Below are positions 36,182-42,827 of a DNA stretch of 64,000 nucleotides, piece after piece (the stretch's first letter is position 1; every line of letters starts with the position of its first letter). The notes below the pieces were generated by a model, which searched no databases, was not told the origin of the DNA, and saw nothing but the letters and a program-made list of their open reading frames with translations. The DNA lies in NCBI GenBank assembly GCA_030715135.1, contig JAUYVH010000001.1, forward strand, positions 558,001 to 622,000, in the 5' to 3' direction. The DNA is from Keguizhuia sedimenti. Its GTDB lineage: Bacteria; Pseudomonadota; Gammaproteobacteria; Burkholderiales; Burkholderiaceae_D. A program made the translations under genes and the position numbers.

Positions 36182-36762
36182 ATAGTCTTGCGATCGCCAG
36201 CCTGCAGTGGACCGATTGGCTCAATCTTTTTTTGCAGTACCTGTTGTTATCGATGTTATCGATCGGCGGCGCCATCACGACCGCGCCCGAGATGCACCGT
36301 TACCTCGTTGATGAACGCCATTGGCTAAGCGATGCCCAATTCAATGCATCGATATCGATTGCCCAGGCCGCTCCCGGCCCCAATATCCTGTTTGTCGCGC
36401 TGATGGGCTGGAATGTCGGCGTCAATAGCGGAAATTTTGCGACTGGCCTGCTTGGCGTACTCGTGACAATGACCGGCATTCTGCTGCCCAGTGGCGGCCT
36501 GACTTATCTGGCCGGAAGCTGGGGACACCGCAATCGCGACCTGCGCATCGTGCGCGCGTTCAAGCAGGGAATGGCGCCGCTTGTAATTGCGCTCATGCTG
36601 GGAACAGGATGGCTCATCATTGGTGCTTCCGTCAATGTTGCTGAAGACTGGCCGATATGGCTGATCGCCGCATTGACCGCAGTGATTGCGTGGCAAACCA
36701 GGCTGCATCTGCTTTGGCTGCTTAGTGCAGGAGCATTGCTGGGTTGGTTCGGCTGGATATGA
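36178..36762 (+). CDS. chrA: chromate transporter, second half-type subunit
   Basis: A 194-residue partner CHR protein. It contains LLLSMLSIGGAITTAPEMHR, ISIAQAAPGPNILFVALMGWNVG and further helices to the C-terminus. Its ATG overlaps the stop of the first half by 4 bp (36178-36181), so the two are translationally coupled and should form one transporter. Confidence 0.86.
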   Translation: MNSLAIASLQWTDWLNLFLQYLLLSMLSIGGAITTAPEMHRYLVDERHWLSDAQFNASISIAQAAPGPNILFVALMGWNVGVNSGNFATGLLGVLVTMTGILLPSGGLTYLAGSWGHRNRDLRIVRAFKQGMAPLVIALMLGTGWLIIGASVNVAEDWPIWLIAALTAVIAWQTRLHLLWLLSAGALLGWFGWI

Positions 36763-36792
36763 GCACGACGTTTTTTCAAAAGCGCAAATGAA

Positions 36793-36817
36793 AAAGGGCA
36801 GACCAAGTCCGCCCTTT
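36793..36817. terminator. bidirectional terminator between chrA and hmp
   Basis: AAAGGGC (36793-36799) pairs with GCCCTTT (36811-36817), with an inner GAC/GTC pairing. T-rich flanks lie on both sides (AAAAA on the left for the minus strand). It sits between convergent genes. Confidence 0.75.
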
Positions 36818-36834
36818 CACCAAGCCAAACGGCT

Positions 36835-38040
36835 TTAGCCCAGATAATCCAGCATTTCCGGACCGAACACTTCACGGTGCAGGTTTGCAGCCGGAACGCC
36901 CGCTTCAACCAGAGACAGCCATTGTGCTTTCATGAAACCGGTCGGGCCGCACATATAGACGTTGGCCTCGTTCCTTGGCCAGCTTGGCAGCTTGCTCACA
37001 TCCATCAATCCTTCATGGACATTGCTTTCCGATGTGGAAGCTCCGTTCAGGGACTCGTAGAAATTAACGACTTGCAGGTTCGGCATGACCGACTTGGCAC
37101 GCGCAATATCGGCCTGGTGCGCATGGTGCGCTTTGTCGCGCCCGGCAAAGGCAAAAATGACATGGCGCTGCGGATTGACGTCTGCAATGCGGTTCAGTGC
37201 CGATATCATCGGCGTAATGCCTACGCCTGCGGCCATCAGCACGATGGGGGCAGAAGATTCGGTATCCGGAGTGAACTCGCCGAACGGATGCGTGATTTGC
37301 AGGATCCGGTCGCGCTTTACATTGTCATGCAGCCAGTTCGAAACCTCTCCGGCAGGCGTTTCATGGCCTGGGACTTCGCGCTTGACCGTGATGCGCAAAC
37401 GGTCGCCTTTGGGCGCATCCGACAGGCTGTACTGGCGCATCTGGCGGCGGCCGTTGCCGAAGTCCACGCACACGCTGACATACTGGCCCGGCTTGAATTG
37501 CGGCGCCGGCTGGCCGTCTAGCGGCTGCATTACGATAGACAGGATGTCTTCGGCTTCCTGGCTGGTTTCAATGACGCGCATGTCTCGCAACTGGCCCGGC
37601 TCGACGTTCGCCTGCGCGTAGAGATTTTTTTCCGCATCGATCAAGGCATTGGCCAGCGCCGAATAAGCTTCATCCCAGGCTTCCAGCAACGGCGGGGTAG
37701 CGGCATCGCCCAGGGTTTGCTGGATTGCGCCCAGCAGGTGGCGGCCTACGATCGGGTAATGGTCGGCCTTGATTCCCACTGAGGCGTGCTTATGCACGAT
37801 GCGGTTGACCACCGGTCCCAGGGCTGCAGCATTGTCGATGTTTGCAGCATAGGCGAAGACCGCTGCTGCGAGCGACTGCTGCTGTGCGCCGCTGGCCTGG
37901 TTGCCCATATTGAAAAGGTTGGTCAGTTCCGGATGCTCGCGGAACATGTTTTCATAGAACGTACGCGTAATGGTCAATCCATGTTCGCGCAATACGGGGA
38001 CGCTCGCTTCAATATATGGCCGTGCTTCAACTGACAACAT
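36835..38040 (-). CDS. hmp: flavohemoglobin, nitric oxide dioxygenase
   Basis: Oxidises NO to nitrate with O2 and NAD(P)H. The 401-residue protein has a globin domain (1-140) with B10 Tyr29, E7 Gln53 and proximal His85 (HKHASVGI). A FAD domain (about 150-255, RQYSLSDAP) and an NAD domain (about 265-395, MAAGVGITPMISAL, YMCGPTGFM) follow. It lies downstream of nsrR on the same strand. An NsrR box precedes it, so NO-dependent derepression is expected. Confidence 0.96.
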   Translation of the reverse strand: MLSVEARPYIEASVPVLREHGLTITRTFYENMFREHPELTNLFNMGNQASGAQQQSLAAAVFAYAANIDNAAALGPVVNRIVHKHASVGIKADHYPIVGRHLLGAIQQTLGDAATPPLLEAWDEAYSALANALIDAEKNLYAQANVEPGQLRDMRVIETSQEAEDILSIVMQPLDGQPAPQFKPGQYVSVCVDFGNGRRQMRQYSLSDAPKGDRLRITVKREVPGHETPAGEVSNWLHDNVKRDRILQITHPFGEFTPDTESSAPIVLMAAGVGITPMISALNRIADVNPQRHVIFAFAGRDKAHHAHQADIARAKSVMPNLQVVNFYESLNGASTSESNVHEGLMDVSKLPSWPRNEANVYMCGPTGFMKAQWLSLVEAGVPAANLHREVFGPEMLDYLG

Positions 38041-38054
38041 TCACATCTCTCCTA

Positions 38055-38077
38055 TACATGCATTTGAAATGCAACTT
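38055..38077 (-). promoter_or_regulatory. NsrR operator upstream of hmp
   Basis: A 23-bp inverted repeat with half sites ATGCATTT and AAATGCAA around a central G (38066), ending in ACTT. It closely matches the 11-1-11 NsrR consensus of other proteobacteria. It lies 15 bp before the hmp start codon. Confidence 0.82.
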
Positions 38078-38091
38078 TAAAGTTAAAAAAA

Positions 38092-38108
38092 AGCCCCTCA
38101 AACAGGGC
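38092..38108 (-). terminator. terminator between nsrR and hmp
   Basis: On the minus strand GCCC-TGTTTGA-GGGGC (imperfect short stem) is followed by eight T (complement of 38086-38092). It would separate nsrR transcription from the hmp promoter. Confidence 0.5.
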
Positions 38109-38129
38109 AAGCCCACAAAATAAACTTGT

Positions 38130-38591
38130 TCAGGCGAATTGCAGCGATTTCTGCAGGAATGCGCGATGCATGCGCACGATCTTTTCTCCGGTGCCGCCCG
38201 CGGTCATATCCGACAATGTATACCGGTCCAGCGCATCGTAGAAAGCCTTTAGGCCTTCATCCAGTGCCGAGCGCAATCTGCAATCCTGGCTGAGGCTGCA
38301 CTGCCTTGCATTGCAGTCAATGAGCTCAGCGTCGCCTTCGAGTTCGCGCAATACCGATCCGATGTGCAAAGTATCGGGTTCGACAGCCAGACGAATACCG
38401 CCGTTGCGACCCCGCGTGGCCTGGATCCAGCCGACGCGCGCCATGTGCCCGACCACCTTCACTAAATGGTTGACCGCAATGTCAAACTGGCCAGCGATTT
38501 CCGCAATGGTCGCGGGTGCGCGTTCATTGCTTGCCTTGGACAAGTAAATCAAAACGCGCAAACCTATGTCGGAAAATTGGGTAACTCGCAT
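38130..38591 (-). CDS. nsrR: Rrf2-family NO-sensing repressor
   Basis: A 153-residue Rrf2 regulator. The winged HTH (about 1-60) includes TQFSDIGLRVLIYL and TIAEIAGQFDIAVNHLVKVV. Three cysteines C93, C98 and C104 ligate the [Fe-S] cluster whose nitrosylation releases DNA. The genes next to it (hmp) and the two matching operators support the name. An operator lies 33 bp upstream of its own start, indicating autoregulation. Confidence 0.93.
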   Translation of the reverse strand: MRVTQFSDIGLRVLIYLSKASNERAPATIAEIAGQFDIAVNHLVKVVGHMARVGWIQATRGRNGGIRLAVEPDTLHIGSVLRELEGDAELIDCNARQCSLSQDCRLRSALDEGLKAFYDALDRYTLSDMTAGGTGEKIVRMHRAFLQKSLQFA

Positions 38592-38623
38592 GGCGGGATC
38601 CTAGTTGAGACGAGATTCTATCA

Positions 38624-38646
38624 AAGTTGCATCATAAATGCATCTT
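38624..38646 (-). promoter_or_regulatory. NsrR operator upstream of nsrR
   Basis: AAG-TTGCAT and AAATGCATCTT form a 23-bp imperfect inverted repeat with the same spacing as the hmp box. One half is a perfect consensus half site (38636-38646). It lies between nsrR and the divergent small gene at 38795. Confidence 0.78.
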
Positions 38647-38794
38647 TTGTAAAAGTAACATCATGCGCTGCTTAGCATGCCGTTCTTTCATGGAGTCGTA
38701 TGGAGAGGGCGGCCGCCGCACACGCATGACTGCATCCTGCAAAAGTGAAATAATACGGCATACGCCAACCGCTGACCTAATCTACAGAGATTCC

Positions 38795-39010
38795 ATGAGC
38801 AACAAGCCCGCCCGTACCCTCAGCTTCAAATGCGCAAAATGCACCAAGCCTGTCACGCTGTACCTGCAAAAAGTCTCCGCCTGCTCGCATATCCAGCCCT
38901 ACCAGGGCATCTGCAAATGCGGCGAAGTGCGCTATCACGCCACTGGTGACAAGGATGCGGTGGCCTCTTTCCTTGCCAATCCGCATGAGGGTTGGTCGCA
39001 TCATCATTGA
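38795..39010 (+). CDS. small zinc-ribbon-like protein
   Basis: A 71-residue protein with CAKC (about 15-18) and CKC (about 45-47) pairs plus a further Cys and a His-rich end (WSHHH), suggesting a small metal-binding fold. An upstream frame to 38627 has no SD support. The start ATG at 38795 also has a weak SD. No family name known to me. It is divergent from nsrR. Confidence 0.6.
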   Translation: MSNKPARTLSFKCAKCTKPVTLYLQKVSACSHIQPYQGICKCGEVRYHATGDKDAVASFLANPHEGWSHHH

Positions 39011-39258
39011 TCCGACTATAGTAGCCCGCTAGCGGCTTAAAGTATTAGCTTGTTTTGCGAACGGTAAGCCGCGACGCAAGAAATAAATCAGGAAATGAAT
39101 TGCGTGTGCGATTTCAATTGTGCTGCCGCGATTGTCAGCGCAGCCGAGTTGCGTGTGCGTGAACAATTCAACTGCCAAGCTAGCGCCTTGATAAATAAAA
39201 TTCAAATATCAACGCTACTGTGCCCGCCTGATTCATGAACTGGAAAAGAAGAGATTGT
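39011..39258. other. intergenic region
   Basis: About 250 bp between convergent genes. No coding sequence supported. The hairpin at 39259 follows. Confidence 0.35.
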
Positions 39259-39286
39259 CTGTAGAGATGTACGCACATCTCTACAG
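39259..39286 (-). terminator. perfect 12-bp hairpin downstream of the 55-residue gene
   Basis: CTGTAGAGATGT (39259-39270) and ACATCTCTACAG (39275-39286) form a perfect stem with loop ACGC. It lies 11 bp after the stop of the minus-strand small gene. The downstream minus-strand sequence is C/T-rich but lacks an uninterrupted T run. Confidence 0.6.
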
Positions 39287-39297
39287 CGAGCCAAAAT

Positions 39298-39465
39298 TTA
39301 CAAGGTACCTTTGCGCCGTATCAGCGGCTGTTTTTTTTGCAGCAGCGCGGAGACATCGACATACGTCAGTTCTTTTTTCGTCCAGTCTTTTTCATAGCCA
39401 CCGCAAAGCACGTAAAAAAATTCCTGATAGAAGTAGTGAACAACAGGTTGGATAAATCGGCTCAT
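39298..39465 (-). CDS. 55-residue small hypothetical protein
   Basis: Starts MSRFIQPVVHYFYQEFFYVL, an aromatic-rich segment, followed by a charged part (EKDWTKKEL) and a basic end. GGAG lies 5 nt before the ATG at 39465, and a perfect hairpin follows the stop. Both support a real gene over a chance frame. No family known. Confidence 0.5.
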   Translation of the reverse strand: MSRFIQPVVHYFYQEFFYVLCGGYEKDWTKKELTYVDVSALLQKKQPLIRRKGTL

Positions 39466-39834
39466 GATGCTCCCACATAAGAGTAGACGAATAGGTGTCT
39501 GTTTGGGAGCGATTATAGGTTTTGCTTTTTTGAAATTTTTGATGCGTGTCAATGTGCTGACGTAATAAAAATTCATTCTGCGATCAAAGCTTCCATTTCA
39601 GATTTTTCCTACGTACTTTCTTCCTGGAATCGCATCCGCTCGCATCTTTGTGGCGACGCATTTGTTGATTTAATTCAAATGAAGTATGAACGTGATCACA
39701 AGAAAATAGTCTTATTTATATTGTCATTGGTCGCCGAGCTTCAATGAGCCCTGTCGCCGAACGTCCTCGGGACATTCTTAGTTAGTTACCTGATTTGTGG
39801 CTCCTCATACGGTTTCGATGAAAGGAGAATGGAC
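39466..39834. other. AT-rich intergenic region before the LapA-like gene
   Basis: About 370 bp between divergent genes with no supported gene; presumably promoters. Confidence 0.4.
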
Positions 39835-40350
39835 ATGAAATTCCGTACCCTGCTGATCGTGCTGGCGCTTGCCGGTGTGACTGCATTCGTTGCCGCAAAC
39901 TGGAGCGCTTTTCTTGCTCCGACCAGCTTATCGCTGGGCATTACGACAATTGATGCACCCTTAGGTTTAATAATGCTCATCCTGCTGGGAATTTTCGTGC
40001 TCGCCTTCATTGCCTTCACCGCCTACATGCAGACTTCCGCCGTACGCGAATCGCGCCGGAGTGCGCGCGAAGTGCAAACCCAGCGCGAACTGGCAGACCG
40101 CGCAGAAGCATCGCGCTTCACGGAGTTGCGTAATTTCCTTGAAAACCAGCTTCAGCAACTCAATGCGCGAGAAGACGCACACCGCGCCTCGCTTATGGAT
40201 CGCCTGGACCGTATGGAAAAAACATTGCATGCGGCGCCGCAAAATGTTCATTACACAACGACCGCCGCGCGTCCGATTGTTCATGACGAGAATTCGGATC
40301 ATCCATTACATGATCCGGTGCCACCCATACCGGAACGCCGGCATCATTAA
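39835..40350 (+). CDS. LapA-domain-like membrane protein with coiled coil
   Basis: A 171-residue protein with two membrane helices (about 3-22 and 43-66) as in LapA-domain proteins. A helical, heptad-like cytoplasmic region (about 72-125, ESRRSAREVQTQRELADRAE) and a Pro/His-rich tail follow. GGAGA just before the ATG at 39829 is too close, so the ATG at 39835 is used. In E. coli LapA helps LPS assembly control; here the tail is different and the role unknown. Confidence 0.7.
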   Translation: MKFRTLLIVLALAGVTAFVAANWSAFLAPTSLSLGITTIDAPLGLIMLILLGIFVLAFIAFTAYMQTSAVRESRRSAREVQTQRELADRAEASRFTELRNFLENQLQQLNAREDAHRASLMDRLDRMEKTLHAAPQNVHYTTTAARPIVHDENSDHPLHDPVPPIPERRHH

Positions 40351-40752
40351 ACGGCGGCTCAAAGGAATCAGGCCGAAGGGCAATTAAACGTTTCCGGCGT
40401 GATGCCAGAAATGCGTCCCTTTCGAAGCCCCTGGCTATGATGAGCGCCGTCTCTGCCAGGAATGCAGGAAGGAAAGCACCCGCACATGTTTTCCCGATTC
40501 GCCCAAGTATCGGGGTCAGTAAGCTTCTCGGGTAGCTGCTCATATATTGAGTATGCGAGCCGCGTACAACAGCTTGATCATTCATTTGCAGAATGATGCA
40601 GGACCGCTTTGGCCTGCTTGATGAGATGCGGTGGAACTGGCAACGCCAGTTCAGTTCCGCCCGGGATCGCTCGCCGCACCGTCAGCCACGCTGACACCGC
40701 GGATGCATTAGAATGATTTGCTTCTGCCGCATCGCTTTAATCGCCACATGCA
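40351..40752. other. intergenic region before the HNH gene
   Basis: About 400 bp. Open frames on both strands lack SD and family features. Nothing supportable. Confidence 0.35.
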
Positions 40753-41052
40753 ATGGATACGCAGGATCGAGAACGGTGTCCGCTCTGCGGACGATCGCTT
40801 GGCGAAATCAATATCGACCACCACCATCTTGTGCCCAAGACCTTCAAGGGCCGGGAACAATTCGCAATTCATCGCATTTGCCACCGCAAGATCCACGCGA
40901 CATTCACCGAGCGCGAGTTGTTCAAAACTTATCACACCTGGGAAGCGCTGCGCAGCCATGAAGACATAAAGAGTTTTATAGAATGGGTGGCAAAAAAAGA
41001 CCCCGGATATTATTCCGGCACCGTGACATCCAAATCCAGGCGCAGGAAATAA
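40753..41052 (+). CDS. small HNH-type nuclease domain protein
   Basis: A 99-residue protein with CPLCG near the N-terminus and DHHHLVPKTFKGREQ followed by IHRICHRKIHATF, the beta-beta-alpha metal layout of HNH endonucleases. No partner domain or phage context. The SD is weak. Function open (repair, restriction-like or RNA). It lies 1.8 kb from the LigD gene without evident link. Confidence 0.75.
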   Translation: MDTQDRERCPLCGRSLGEINIDHHHLVPKTFKGREQFAIHRICHRKIHATFTERELFKTYHTWEALRSHEDIKSFIEWVAKKDPGYYSGTVTSKSRRRK

Positions 41053-41133
41053 TCGTCAACTCAGGATACACTACAGCTCTCGACTGATCGCCGCTGTACA
41101 TTCTTTTCTCACTTCTGTATCCAATTTCCCAGC

Positions 41134-41409
41134 ATGTTGCCTAATAATTCCTTTACCGAATTTATCAATAAAAAAGAGGTTCGCTTCGCGCTTGCGGCCA
41201 TGTGCGCATTTTTCATGGTCACCAGCGCCATCGAACTGCTGGGCGGCACAACGCGTTCTCATTATTTACATGGCGGCGGTGGCGTGCTGATCTGGGGTGG
41301 ATGGGCCGTGGTCAATGCGCTGCATCCCTTCAAAAAAACCATCCCTGGCATCAACGCCCTGATCAATGTCGGATTGGTGCTTTTTGTCGCCAGTTGGCTG
41401 ATACGGTGA
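41134..41409 (+). CDS. small membrane protein of unknown function
   Basis: A 91-residue protein with two to three hydrophobic segments (about 17-37, 47-62 and 72-90) and a Gly-rich stretch HGGGGVLIWGGW. No SD of note. Unknown family; composition and position suggest a real gene. Confidence 0.55.
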   Translation: MLPNNSFTEFINKKEVRFALAAMCAFFMVTSAIELLGGTTRSHYLHGGGGVLIWGGWAVVNALHPFKKTIPGINALINVGLVLFVASWLIR

Positions 41410-41582
41410 CACTCCGGACCTTCTGCACGCCGGCCTGATTGCCCACAGCTTGCAAAACGATACATTTTGTAACCAGGCTTACCGTTTCGACACTGGTTCT
41501 GTTTTCGCCTCTCGCGTCTAATGAAGTCCTGGCTTCAGGCCAAGCACCGCGGTTCAGTCCCGGTGGATTCAGGAGACCGAGC

Positions 41583-41924
41583 ATGAAACAGACACTGGTA
41601 TGCCCCTCTTTTCTGGCTGTGACCCTGCTAAGCGGATTCGGAGCGGGGCCCGCTTTTGCACAATATTCCGATGCGCTTGGCATCAATAAGAGTGCGCCAG
41701 GAATTGACGTACCTATCCGGCAGGGTATTGCCATGGACCTTGCCCCGTCGCAGGGCACTGCAAATATCGCTGCAACGCGAACAACGCTGCACGGCGCCAC
41801 CAAAGACGTATCAACCGAAGCCAGTTCTGAGGGCCTTGCCGGGCGAAGCCGGCTGCTCTGCGAACAACGGCAGCGCACTCCCGCCGCAGAATGGAAATGC
41901 CGGCCCCACGCATCAGGGCAGTAA
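41583..41924 (+). CDS. small secreted protein, C-terminus possibly frameshifted
   Basis: A 113-residue product with a clear signal peptide (about 1-27, ending PAFAQ). The mature N-terminal part SDALGINKSAPGIDV looks natural, but the end (ARG/CYS-rich) looks out of frame. In the +1 frame the sequence continues as CSANNGSALPPQNGNAGPTH and ends at 41952. A one-base insertion near 41840-41860 would explain this. The longer frame to 41439 is unsupported. Confidence 0.45.
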   Translation: MKQTLVCPSFLAVTLLSGFGAGPAFAQYSDALGINKSAPGIDVPIRQGIAMDLAPSQGTANIAATRTTLHGATKDVSTEASSEGLAGRSRLLCEQRQRTPAAEWKCRPHASGQ

Positions 41925-42108
41925 ATCACCATCACCTTCGCCGATGCATTGAGTACAGCCTATTTTCAAGCTCCTGCCTTCCTCCCGAGCACCGCAGCCA
42001 AGCTGGCACGAAGCACGATCCATCGGCAAGCGAATATTTGCAGCGCCTGTCCTTCCCTCTACAAGTGCAGCCGGTACCGGACCGAGCAAGCTATAGAATG
42101 CAGAGTTT

Positions 42109-42336
42109 TCAGCGACCTTGCTGGCCGCCCCTGGCTACCTCAATGCATGTCGTGATGACCAATGGTTTTCCGCGCGCGTGACGTTCTCTGTCCGCTTGCT
42201 CGAATTGGCGTTTGACCTCCGGCTGCGCATCGCGGCAGGCCTGGAGATTGTCAAATCCCTGGATCGTATAGCTTTGCACCCCTGTTCCGCTGCCCACGAG
42301 CGTGACGGAAATCAGCATGGCAATCAGTGTGTTCAT
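42109..42336 (-). CDS. small secreted hypothetical protein
   Basis: A 75-residue protein with an N-terminal hydrophobic segment (MNTLIAMLISVTLVGSGTG) that may be a signal peptide. A charged mature part follows with two Cys (about 34 and 64) that could form a disulfide. SD GAGGAAA before the ATG. No family recognised. Confidence 0.6.
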   Translation of the reverse strand: MNTLIAMLISVTLVGSGTGVQSYTIQGFDNLQACRDAQPEVKRQFEQADRERHARGKPLVITTCIEVARGGQQGR

Positions 42337-42408
42337 GGCATTTTCCTCTCGTCTTCGATCAGGCCCGCCGGTATGGAAAACCGGCAGATACTCCTGGCCG
42401 CGCAGATG

Positions 42409-42714
42409 CTATCGGAGGGTTTGTGAAAATGTCGGCGTGAACTGGTAAGCAAGCTGCCCATTTTTTACACCGATCGACTGCAGGATCCGGAAACTTAGCC
42501 AGTCCGTATCATCATCCGAAATCAGGATCTCGGCTTCGAAGATTTCGCGCAGCGATTCCAGCGTGGCGTTCCAGTTGTTTTCTTCCACCGGAATCGTAAA
42601 GACCGACTGAGGATCAATGCCGGCATCTGCCGTAACGGCGTGTGCGGCCAGCATATTGAGCAGGTCCAGCGCTTCATCGGTCAGGGTTTCTTCAATGATT
42701 CGATTGATATGCAT
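42409..42714 (-). CDS. hypothetical acidic protein
   Basis: A 101-residue acidic, soluble protein (MHINRIIEETLTDEALDLLN) whose last third (SFRILQSIGVKNGQLAYQF) looks like a winged-helix wing. No named family. AGGACACC lies before the ATG. It precedes the small secreted protein gene on the same strand by 72 bp. Confidence 0.55.
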   Translation of the reverse strand: MHINRIIEETLTDEALDLLNMLAAHAVTADAGIDPQSVFTIPVEENNWNATLESLREIFEAEILISDDDTDWLSFRILQSIGVKNGQLAYQFTPTFSQTLR

Positions 42715-42827
42715 GAGGTGTCCTTTTGGTGTCCTTTATTGCAACGGGGCTTGAGAACAATATCTTTCATTTCCGCCATGACGCTGACAAGAAAGACTGG
42801 CTTTCTCGTTCGGATTTTACGCCATCC

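Noticed and set aside
40193..40585. 130-codon minus-strand frame
   Set aside because: Overlaps the LapA-like gene and a gap, with no SD and no recognisable domain.
40753..41052. HNH protein as effector of the motor-like operon
   Set aside because: It lies 12 kb away with unrelated genes between. There is no link beyond a shared fold name with ZorE.
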